Below, piece after piece: positions 1 through 5,532 of a DNA stretch of 5,532 nucleotides. Below the pieces are notes generated by a model. It did not search any database. It was not told the origin of the DNA and saw only the letters and a list, made by a program, of their open reading frames with translations. The stretch is from assembly GCA_028697515.1 (NCBI GenBank), contig JAQVEY010000186.1, positions 1 through 5,532 of the forward strand. Reading direction: 5' to 3'. The position numbers and the translations under genes are program-made. Origin of the DNA: Bacteroidales bacterium (GTDB lineage: Bacteria; Bacteroidota; Bacteroidia; Bacteroidales; ML635J-15). How positions within the stretch are numbered: position 1 is the stretch's first letter; each line of letters opens with the position of its first letter.

Positions 1-3000
1 GTAACTAATGGTGTAGGCTCTGTAATATATAAATACTGATGCGACACACAATTTTCATCATCTACAACAGTAACAGTGTAAGGTCCCGGACATAGATTTT
101 CTATATGCTGACCAATTGAGCCATTTGACCAATTAAAAGAATAAGGAGGTACTCCTAAACTAGCACTGACAGTGATAGAACCATTACAATCTCCATGACA
201 TTTTACCATTTCATAATCCGCAATTGAAGATATCATATCGGATGGAGAAATCATAAATATAGAATCAACTTTTTGACAACCATTAGCATCAGTAACAGAA
301 ACAATATTGTTCCCAGTAAGACACTGGTTATTAATTTGTTGATTTCCTCCAAAATTCCATTGATAAGTATATGGAGGCGTTCCGCCAACAGGGCTAATAG
401 TTGCAGAACCATAACCTATACCATCACATTGTGGATGAACAACATTTGAAAAACTTGTCATAAGTTCTGGAGGATCAATTAAAGTAACAACAGACTCAGC
501 AGTACAATTATTTCCATCCGTTACTGATACGGTATAAGAATCAGCACATAGATTATTTATAGTATGATTTTGCACTCCAGTATTCCATACATAAGTATAA
601 GGAGGAATTCCATTTGCAGTTACAGTTGCCTGACCAACACAATAACCAAAACATGGATTTGGTGTTATATCAGGTGAACTAAATACTATTATATCAACAT
701 CAACATTAACCTGATCTGTTGTTGTACATCCAATTTCACTTGTTATCGTTACGTAATACGTTTGGTCGTTTGCTGGGCCAACAACAGGTGAGTTTGTTGT
801 AGCACCACTAATTATTTGAGCACTTGGTTGCCAGCTATATGTTAAATCATCACTAACATTTAGGTTATTAACTGTAAGCTGTGTTGTTTCTCCTATACAT
901 ATTATTTGTGCAGGAACTATGTCATAATTAAAAGCATGAACCAATACTTGTACAGTTTCGACTAGATAAGTATTACAAACATTCTCTTTTGCCCTTACAT
1001 AATAGACTGTGCTTGCAGAAGGTGAAGCATTAAAATTTTGACTTGATGACAGAATATTTGAGAATGAAGGACTTGATGCCCATGCCCATTCATCTACAGT
1101 ACCTGATGAATTAGCAAAGAGATTTGCTGTACCTCCAGGACAAATTGTAGTATCAGAATAGGCAAATAAATCAATATCAGGTTCATAAACCACAACAGTT
1201 TGCCAAACACTATCAACACAAACCCCATCAGCTACCAGCATATAATCAGTAGTTTGAGATGGTGTTGCAACAGGATTTTGTATTTGAGTATTACTCAAGT
1301 TTGAACCTACCACCCAGCTAAAAGTAGTTCCAACAGGGTATGTACCCTCGGGACCAATTACGGTACTTTCGCCTGGACATATTTGTATAGGGTCTAGATT
1401 ACTTTGTCCCGGTTCAATAACGACAAACTGACGCTGAATAGTATCATAATAATTACAACTCAATGGATCTCCAACAATTAGAGTTACAGTGTATGTTCCA
1501 CCTTCATTATAAGTATGAGTTGGATTAAACGAAGTTGATTCAGGTGAACCATCACCAAAATCCCATACAAAAGTTGAACCTTGAGAAGTATTATTGAAAT
1601 TTACGGTATATGGTGCACAACCTGCAGGTACAGGATTGAAATTTGCTTCAGCGAGGTTTTCGATAATTCGGATTTTAAATACTGCATTATTACAATTTGT
1701 TGCATTATTAGTTGTTGACCATACTCCTGGGTCGGGAGATGTAGGAAATTCCTGACAACCTCCACAGCTAGCACACACAGACTGAATAATATGGCCTTTT
1801 TTATCAAAACGGCTAGTACCACCATCAACATGATCATGACCTGAATAACCACAAGAGCCATAATGTACTTCACCAAAAAAACTTGCATATTCAAGTTCAC
1901 TGGCATCTTCGCTCAGTACAAGAACATAAAAGTCCTGTCCATCTGTAAGTGATTGAATTGCATCTGCGGTTACCGTCATTCCTTTAGTGCCATATTGCGA
2001 ATCCCATGTATAATAGCTACCTTGAGCATTGTAATATGAATAAGTCCACTCTCTACCCCATCCTGACAAATAAACTCTATCGCATACATCAACGGCAAAA
2101 GCAGTTATAGAAATATTTGGTCTTCCGTTTCCGTTTCCAAATTGTGTTGACCAAACTAGTTCGTCCAAATTAGAATTAAATTTAGCGATAAATTGACCGC
2201 TGTTAGGAACTGAATATTCTGCATTGTGTATTAATGTTGATCCACTTGCTTTTGTCTGTCCGCAAATAAAAATATTATCATACCTATCTGTTCTTACAAA
2301 AAAAGCGTTATCATATACGTTTGAGCCAAAAAAACTTGAAGCTATCAGATTATCTCCATCCATATCCAATTTTGAAACAAAAGCATCAGTACTTCCTCCA
2401 TTGTGTGAGGTATTGTACGAACCGACAGTAACAGGAAAATCATGAGATACTGTACCACCGGCAACTAGCACTTCTTCAGTATTTGACAAGCTAAGACTAA
2501 AAATAGCATCATCCTGGCCACCTCCAAGATAAGAGCTCCAAAGCATTAAGCTTAAGTCTGGATTAAGTTTAAATACTATTCCATCTTGCCCACCGCCACT
2601 ACTAGTTTGATAACCCGAATTTATACCAGCTGGAAAATCTGATGAAAAGGTATTTGTACCAACATAAATCATATTTTTAGCATCGACAATCACTTCACCT
2701 CTAGCACCGTCTCCATAATTAAAATAAAGAGAATCATTTCCATGCATTTCAATATAGTTAATGTTTGTTACAGGATCAGGAATTGTATATGTAATTTTAA
2801 AATTAAGTCCATCATTACCGGAGCCACCAACATAAGTCGAGCCTAATAGTTGCGTTCCGTTAGCACTTAATTTGGATACAAAAATATCGACACCTTCGTG
2901 GAACCCTATTACATTATCATAAACAAGGCTGTCACCTCCTGCAAAACTAGTTTGATAAGCACTGGCTGTAACAGGAAAATCAGGAGAACCAGTTGTACCC

Positions 3001-4052
3001 ATTATTATCAATTCATTAAATTCATTAACCACCAAACTATGAGGCATCTCTTGTCCACCACTTCCGCCAATATATGTTGCAAACAATTTCTGTGTACCGT
3101 CTTCATTATATTTGATAATTCCAACATCGCAACCATCCTGATAATATGTACTACCATATATAGGAGCAGTTCCACCTGCAAAATTAATTTGGTATGCACC
3201 CACATTGGTTGGATAACCAACTGCAAACACAATACCTCCCGAATATACATTATCATCATAGTCCCAAGTTGCAGTAAAACCCCAATTATCACCGGTCGAA
3301 CCAGTATAAGTTGAAAAAATTAGGGAAGGATCTATAATCAAATCTTTAGTTTTATCATAATCTACAAGAATTTCAAAGCTCAAACGATTTTTTTTCAAAA
3401 CATAGTTACACTCTATCTCTACAGTATCCGAATCAAATATTTGATATGCATAAGGTTTCTTTTCCATTAAATCAATTACGGAAGTCTTTATAAGTAAATT
3501 ACCATTTTCAAGAAATAGTCCGTCTGTACCTACATATTCAAGGTCAATATTACTATATTCAGCACCTGGATGGACGACAAAATCATATTTAATACCATAT
3601 TCGTCAGAACGATAAATCAAATCTATTGCAGGATATAACTCTGCATAGGTAATCATTCTGTATTTATGAACATTAGATGCCCACTTTGAAGGGTCATTTC
3701 CAATAAAATAATTTAAATAATCCGATGCAGCATATTCTGCATAAATTATAGGGAATTTATTTGCTCCCTTAAAATTCACCTTATATGCATGAGCAGCTTT
3801 AACAAGTTCTCTTCCCGAACCTTCGCTACCATGATGAGCTGTAGAGTAATTCATCCCGTCAGGGTCAACAAGATTAAAAGTCAAACAATTATTCTCAAAA
3901 AATATTGCTCCATCATTTAAATTTAATCTGTATTTAATGTTATTTAACCATTGACCTTTATTCTCAACATATTCATATTGAGCATACATTGTGGGGACAA
4001 AACATACTACACAAAACACTAAAACAATAAAAGAGATAATTTTCTTCTTCAT
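1..4052 (-). CDS. Giant secreted modular surface protein (DUF7948 + SBBP-like propeller + PKD + Ig-like + SprB repeats), C-terminus off the window
   Basis: This frame is open from an ATG at 4052 to the left edge, giving 1,350 codons with no stop. The start is supported by a basic-hydrophobic signal peptide and by a candidate promoter just upstream. No Shine-Dalgarno sequence is visible, as is usual in Bacteroidota. Domain order is signal peptide 1-24, DUF7948-type domain about 28-246 (ENKGQW at 30-35), seven SBBP-like units 247-797, PKD 802-879 (WDFGDG at 830-835), three Ig-like modules 880-1123, and three SprB repeats from about 1131. Proteins built this way are exported to the Bacteroidota cell surface, usually by the type IX system through a C-terminal sorting domain. 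That end is not visible, so the route is inferred. SprB repeats are named after the Flavobacterium gliding adhesin SprB, but they also occur in many non-motility proteins, so adhesion is only a plausible role. I see no catalytic domain, and the ligand is unknown. Confidence 0.95.
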   Translation of the reverse strand, partial: MKKKIISFIVLVFCVVCFVPTMYAQYEYVENKGQWLNNIKYRLNLNDGAIFFENNCLTFNLVDPDGMNYSTAHHGSEGSGRELVKAAHAYKVNFKGANKFPIIYAEYAASDYLNYFIGNDPSKWASNVHKYRMITYAELYPAIDLIYRSDEYGIKYDFVVHPGAEYSNIDLEYVGTDGLFLENGNLLIKTSVIDLMEKKPYAYQIFDSDTVEIECNYVLKKNRLSFEILVDYDKTKDLIIDPSLIFSTYTGSTGDNWGFTATWDYDDNVYSGGIVFAVGYPTNVGAYQINFAGGTAPIYGSTYYQDGCDVGIIKYNEDGTQKLFATYIGGSGGQEMPHSLVVNEFNELIIMGTTGSPDFPVTASAYQTSFAGGDSLVYDNVIGFHEGVDIFVSKLSANGTQLLGSTYVGGSGNDGLNFKITYTIPDPVTNINYIEMHGNDSLYFNYGDGARGEVIVDAKNMIYVGTNTFSSDFPAGINSGYQTSSGGGQDGIVFKLNPDLSLMLWSSYLGGGQDDAIFSLSLSNTEEVLVAGGTVSHDFPVTVGSYNTSHNGGSTDAFVSKLDMDGDNLIASSFFGSNVYDNAFFVRTDRYDNIFICGQTKASGSTLIHNAEYSVPNSGQFIAKFNSNLDELVWSTQFGNGNGRPNISITAFAVDVCDRVYLSGWGREWTYSYYNAQGSYYTWDSQYGTKGMTVTADAIQSLTDGQDFYVLVLSEDASELEYASFFGEVHYGSCGYSGHDHVDGGTSRFDKKGHIIQSVCASCGGCQEFPTSPDPGVWSTTNNATNCNNAVFKIRIIENLAEANFNPVPAGCAPYTVNFNNTSQGSTFVWDFGDGSPESTSFNPTHTYNEGGTYTVTLIVGDPLSCNYYDTIQRQFVVIEPGQSNLDPIQICPGESTVIGPEGTYPVGTTFSWVVGSNLSNTQIQNPVATPSQTTDYMLVADGVCVDSVWQTVVVYEPDIDLFAYSDTTICPGGTANLFANSSGTVDEWAWASSPSFSNILSSSQNFNASPSASTVYYVRAKENVCNTYLVETVQVLVHAFNYDIVPAQIICIGETTQLTVNNLNVSDDLTYSWQPSAQIISGATTNSPVVGPANDQTYYVTITSEIGCTTTDQVNVDVDIIVFSSPDITPNPCFGYCVGQATVTANGIPPYTYVWNTGVQNHTINNLCADSYTVSVTDGNNCTAESVVTLIDPPELMTSFSNVVHPQCDGIGYGSATISPVGGTPPYTYQWNFGGNQQINNQCLTGNNIVSVTDANGCQKVDSIFMISPSDMISSIADYEMVKCHGDCNGSITVSASLGVPPYSFNWSNGSIGQHIENLCPGPYTVTVVDDENCVSHQYLYITEPTPLV
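3..662 (-). repeat. Three SprB repeats, continuing toward or past the left edge
   Basis: Residues about 1131-1350 contain three SprB-type repeats. Each has an early Cys, a GSATI/GSITV-like strand, a PPY[TS][YF]xW core, an L-C-x(2-4)-Y-T-V-[ST]-V-[TV]-D turn and a closing N-C or G-C. The core tryptophans are at 1156, 1232 and 1308, exactly 76 residues apart. Units 1 and 3 have a C-x(3)-C pair (1134/1138 and 1285/1289), while unit 2 keeps only the first cysteine (1209). The third repeat ends in ITEPTP at the edge, the usual closing sequence, so more repeats may follow outside. SprB repeats occur in surface proteins of gliding and non-gliding Bacteroidota, so motility cannot be claimed. Confidence 0.87.
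684..1415 (-). repeat. Three tandem Ig-like modules with paired cysteines
   Basis: Residues about 880-1123 hold three modules of about 80 residues. Each starts with an I-C-x-G-[EG] motif (cysteines 892, 971 and 1052, spaced 79 and 81). A second cysteine follows 53-57 residues later (945, 1026 and 1109), inside a strand after a [DTV]-Y-x-[LV] pattern such as TVYYVRA or QTYYVTI. This resembles the Ig-like modules often found near the C-terminus of large Bacteroidota surface proteins (Ig_7, 'CHU_C associated', type). One disulfide per module is inferred from the regular spacing. They probably act as a rigid extracellular stalk. Confidence 0.72.
1416..1649 (-). other. PKD domain
   Basis: Residues about 802-879 form a PKD (polycystic kidney disease type) Ig-like domain. 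The diagnostic parts are FVWDFGDGS (828-836), the downstream THTY before a glycine turn, and GTYTVTLIV as the next-to-last strand. PKD domains are non-catalytic beta-sandwiches that act as spacers or mediate protein or carbohydrate contacts in extracellular proteins. Here the domain sits between the propeller and the repeat stalk. Cys812, near the start, may pair with the cysteine in the LSCNYY stretch near the end. Confidence 0.93.
1662..3314 (-). repeat. Seven SBBP-like units, probable seven-bladed beta-propeller
   Basis: Residues 247-797 contain seven units. Each begins with a variant of S-[TS]-[YF]-x-G-G, at residues 247, 325, 405, 506, 572, 635 and 723. Unit lengths are about 78, 80, 101, 66, 63, 88 and 74. 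Later in most units come a D-x-x-x-[IV] strand with a G-x-T turn, a DFP motif (DFPVT at 358-362 and 538-542) and an [IV]-x-K-[LFY] strand followed by an Asn- or Asp-rich turn. This matches SBBP-type beta-propeller repeats. Seven units would close one propeller, though that fold is inferred. Units 3 and 6 carry insertions. Unit 7 has a cysteine- and histidine-rich patch. The units differ too much in DNA sequence to be recent duplications; the longest identity I noticed is 15 bp (2428-2442 and 2968-2982). Confidence 0.8.
3315..3971 (-). other. DUF7948-type N-terminal domain
   Basis: Residues about 28-246 open with the hallmark ENKGQW (30-35) directly after the signal peptide and close with a DPSLIFSTYTG stretch (241-251) that leads into the repeats. 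Between them are features familiar from this family: a YFIGNDPSKW stretch, then YPAIDLIYR, a YDFVVHPGA segment and a late LSFEI strand pattern. In Bacteroidota this domain regularly precedes SBBP-like propellers in very large secreted proteins. Its function is not established. The family call is from memory of the motif, and the domain limits are approximate. Confidence 0.82.
3981..4052 (-). other. Signal peptide of the giant surface protein
   Basis: Residues 1-24 begin with MKKK, followed by a hydrophobic core (about residues 5-19) and a short polar end reading TMYA before Gln25. Cleavage after Ala24 by signal peptidase I is the best fit. Two cysteines (14 and 17) lie in the core, but neither sits in a lipobox, so a lipoprotein is unlikely. 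Export to the periplasm by Sec is inferred from this pattern. It is also what a type IX secretion substrate would need first. Confidence 0.88.
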
Positions 4053-4163
4053 TTAATTAATATTAAGGTCTAAATATTTGACTATAAAGATACTAAATTT
4101 TATTTTATAAGACAATTTTAATTTAAAATTCGTTGTAAGAAATATATCTAAATCACTCAAATA
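4053..4163. other. Intergenic gap between cstA and the giant gene
   Basis: These 111 AT-rich bases separate the cstA stop from the downstream start. They contain the candidate promoter described separately. A 6-bp all-A/T inverted repeat (4114-4119 with 4125-4130, 5-base loop) overlaps the TTG element. I see no GC-rich hairpin with a T-run that would make a convincing terminator for cstA, and no small gene or RNA. Confidence 0.7.
4085..4115 (-). promoter_or_regulatory. Candidate Bacteroidota-type promoter for the giant surface protein gene
   Basis: On the minus strand, TTG (4115-4113) is followed by 20 bases and then TATCTTTA (4092-4085). The Bacteroidota primary sigma factor consensus is roughly TTG, 19-21 bases, then TAnnTTTG, so this fits apart from the last base. 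Transcription would start around 4078, giving a leader of about 25 bases before the ATG at 4052. The leader (ending TTAATTAA) is AT-rich with no Shine-Dalgarno sequence, which is normal for the phylum. The 111-bp gap is AT-rich, so a chance match is possible. Confidence 0.5.
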
Positions 4164-5532
4164 TTAGAAATTTCTTTTCTTTCTGTAGTATAAATACCAT
4201 ATTACAGCCACAAAAACAGAAAGTAATATACCTAATAGATATGAAATATTCCCATTGATTCCAAGACCTCCGGTTTTAACAGGAGCTATTAGCAGATAAG
4301 TAAAACAAATAACAGTCAGGATAAAAGCCGGAATAGACATAATCAAGTGGTTTTTCTTCTTCAGTGCAAAGTACATAGCGATTGTCCATAGTGTGATTGC
4401 AGCAAGAATTTGATTTGAAATACCTACGAATTTCCAAACAGTGCCAAATTGTTGATTTAGAAGAAAAGTTAATAGAAACCCAACGATAAATAAAGGAATG
4501 GCAACAATCAATCTGTTCTTTACACTTTTCTGAGCGAAATTTAAAGAATCGGCAACAGTAAGACGAGCGCTTCTAAATGCAGTATCTCCAGTTGTTATTG
4601 GACAAATCACTACACCAATTATTGCAATTACGGCTCCTAGTTTTCCTAACCATGAATTACAAATTTCATTTACTATCCAGGCAGGATCTTGAGCAGGTGT
4701 AGATAAAGTATAATTTAGACCGTGAACATCTTTAAAATAATTCATAGCTGCAGTAGCCCAGATTATAGTAACAATTCCTTCTGCGATCATTGCACCATAG
4801 AAAGCTGGCTTTGCATGTTTTTCATTCTTAAGGCATCTTGCCATTAAAGGGGACTGTGTAGCATGAAAACCCGATATAGCACCACAAGATATTACAATAA
4901 ACATCATGGGGTAAAGCAAATTCGATTGTGGATCTCTATGAAAATTTTTAAAATCATGTATATTTAATTCATGAAGGTTAATCGAGCCATTAGAATATTT
5001 AAATATCATAACAATAGCAATCATTGTTGCCATTAGGAGCAGCACTGCACCAAAAATAGGATACACTTTACCAATTATTTTATTTATAGGGAATAAAGTT
5101 GCAATAAAATAATATCCAAAAATAATATATAGCCAAATTTGCAAACCTCCACCTGTTAAAACTGACAATAACTTTGCAGGACCACTTACGAAGGCTACTC
5201 CTACAAAAATCAAAAGAATTAGTGTGAAAAATCTTAAGAAATTTCTTGTTCCATTTCCAAGATATTTGCCAACAAGTTCAGGTAAACTAGCACCATTATT
5301 TCTGATTGAAAGCATTCCAGAAAAATAATCATGTCCTGCCCCCATAAAAATACATCCCAAAACAATCCAAATATATGCCATCGGTCCATAAGCAGCTCCC
5401 AAGATCGCACCAAAAATAGGTCCTAAACCTGCAATATTTAAGAATTGAATAATAAAAACTTTCCATGTTGGCATTGGAAAATAATCAACACCATCGTTAA
5501 TTGAAACTGCTGGAGTAATTCTATTGGGGTCT
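4164..5532 (-). CDS. cstA: CstA-family transporter (carbon starvation protein A), short form, 5' end off the window
   Basis: The frame is open from the right edge to a TAA at 4164-4166, giving 455 visible residues. The Met at 5474 is not the start. The 19 codons upstream of it read without a stop and include ITPA and NDGVDYFPM, matching the conserved CstA segment (ITPA...ND-D-Y-P) that precedes the first long hydrophobic stretch here. Perhaps 25-35 residues are missing. About twelve hydrophobic segments are visible, so this is a polytopic inner-membrane protein. Numbered from the Met at 5474, family motifs include GHDYFSGMLS near 48-56, SGFHATQSPLMAR at 201-213 and CPITTGDTAFRSARL at 291-305. 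The E. coli relatives CstA and BtsT import pyruvate (CstA has also been linked to peptides), probably with protons. The substrate here is inferred. The protein ends soon after its last membrane segment at YYRKKRNF, so it belongs to the short class of roughly 480 residues, against about 700 in E. coli. Confidence 0.95.
   Translation of the reverse strand, partial: DPNRITPAVSINDGVDYFPMPTWKVFIIQFLNIAGLGPIFGAILGAAYGPMAYIWIVLGCIFMGAGHDYFSGMLSIRNNGASLPELVGKYLGNGTRNFLRFFTLILLIFVGVAFVSGPAKLLSVLTGGGLQIWLYIIFGYYFIATLFPINKIIGKVYPIFGAVLLLMATMIAIVMIFKYSNGSINLHELNIHDFKNFHRDPQSNLLYPMMFIVISCGAISGFHATQSPLMARCLKNEKHAKPAFYGAMIAEGIVTIIWATAAMNYFKDVHGLNYTLSTPAQDPAWIVNEICNSWLGKLGAVIAIIGVVICPITTGDTAFRSARLTVADSLNFAQKSVKNRLIVAIPLFIVGFLLTFLLNQQFGTVWKFVGISNQILAAITLWTIAMYFALKKKNHLIMSIPAFILTVICFTYLLIAPVKTGGLGINGNISYLLGILLSVFVAVIWYLYYRKKRNF

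Noticed and set aside
1601..1906. Minus-strand open frame of 101 codons
   Set aside because: It lies inside the giant gene in another frame, over conserved propeller unit 7 and the PKD start. Its translation is low-complexity hydrophobic with no recognisable domain.
2224..2445. Plus-strand open frame of 73 codons
   Set aside because: It is antisense to the coherent SBBP-like repeats of the giant gene, with no recognisable domain or promoter.
2428..2982. Identical 15-base stretches at 2428-2442 and 2968-2982, considered as a mobile or recombination repeat
   Set aside because: Both are in frame and encode the conserved DFPVT motif of the propeller units, so protein-level conservation explains them.
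3008..3292. Minus-strand open frame of 94 codons
   Set aside because: It is an out-of-frame shadow within the same propeller region, where the main frame encodes clear repeat motifs.
2898..3314. Plus-strand open frame of 138 codons
   Set aside because: It is antisense to propeller units 1-3. The Ile/Thr/Cys/Ser-rich translation looks like the mirror of the real gene's codon pattern and resembles no protein family I know.
3999..4013. Cysteines 14 and 17 in the signal peptide, considered as a lipoprotein attachment site
   Set aside because: Neither is preceded by a lipobox, and a better type I cleavage site follows at Ala24.
4114..4130. Inverted repeat AATTTT/AAAATT with a 5-base loop, considered as the cstA terminator
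   Set aside because: The stem is only 6 bp and wholly A/T, expected by chance in such AT-rich DNA. It also overlaps the candidate promoter.

Overview
The window is AT-rich and reads as Bacteroidota DNA. It holds two genes, both on the minus strand and both cut by a window edge. The assignment rests on three things. The large gene combines an N-terminal 'ENKGQW' domain (DUF7948 type), SBBP-like propeller repeats, PKD/Ig-like modules and SprB repeats, an architecture typical of Bacteroidota cell-surface proteins. The best promoter candidate fits the Bacteroidota TTG / TAnnTTTG pattern. Neither the promoter region nor the leader shows a Shine-Dalgarno sequence.

Positions 5532 to 4164 (minus) hold the C-terminal 455 residues of a short-form CstA-family inner-membrane transporter (carbon starvation protein A). 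The first Met that could serve as a start, at 5474, is internal, because the frame stays open to the window edge and the extra 19 residues are conserved CstA sequence. A 111-bp AT-rich intergenic gap (4163-4053) follows and carries a plausible promoter for the next gene.

Positions 4052 to 1 (minus) are one uninterrupted reading frame of 1,350 codons, still open at the left edge, so no stop codon lies in the window. I translated it codon by codon and found no stop or frameshift. It encodes a very large exported modular protein. In order it has a signal peptide (1-24), a DUF7948-type domain (about 28-246), seven SBBP-like units (about 247-797, probably a beta-propeller), a PKD domain (about 802-879), three Ig-like modules of about 80 residues with paired cysteines (about 880-1123), and three SprB repeats with a 76-residue period (about 1131-1350). 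The C-terminus, where a type IX secretion sorting domain would be expected, is outside the window.

The two genes have no evident functional link. One is a nutrient-uptake permease and the other a surface protein of unknown ligand. The gap and promoter suggest they are transcribed separately. I see no RNA genes, mobile elements, CRISPR arrays or phage genes, and no clearly new system. The points most worth following up are a histidine- and cysteine-rich patch in propeller unit 7, an aromatic-rich loop in unit 6, and the regular C-terminal repeat stalk.
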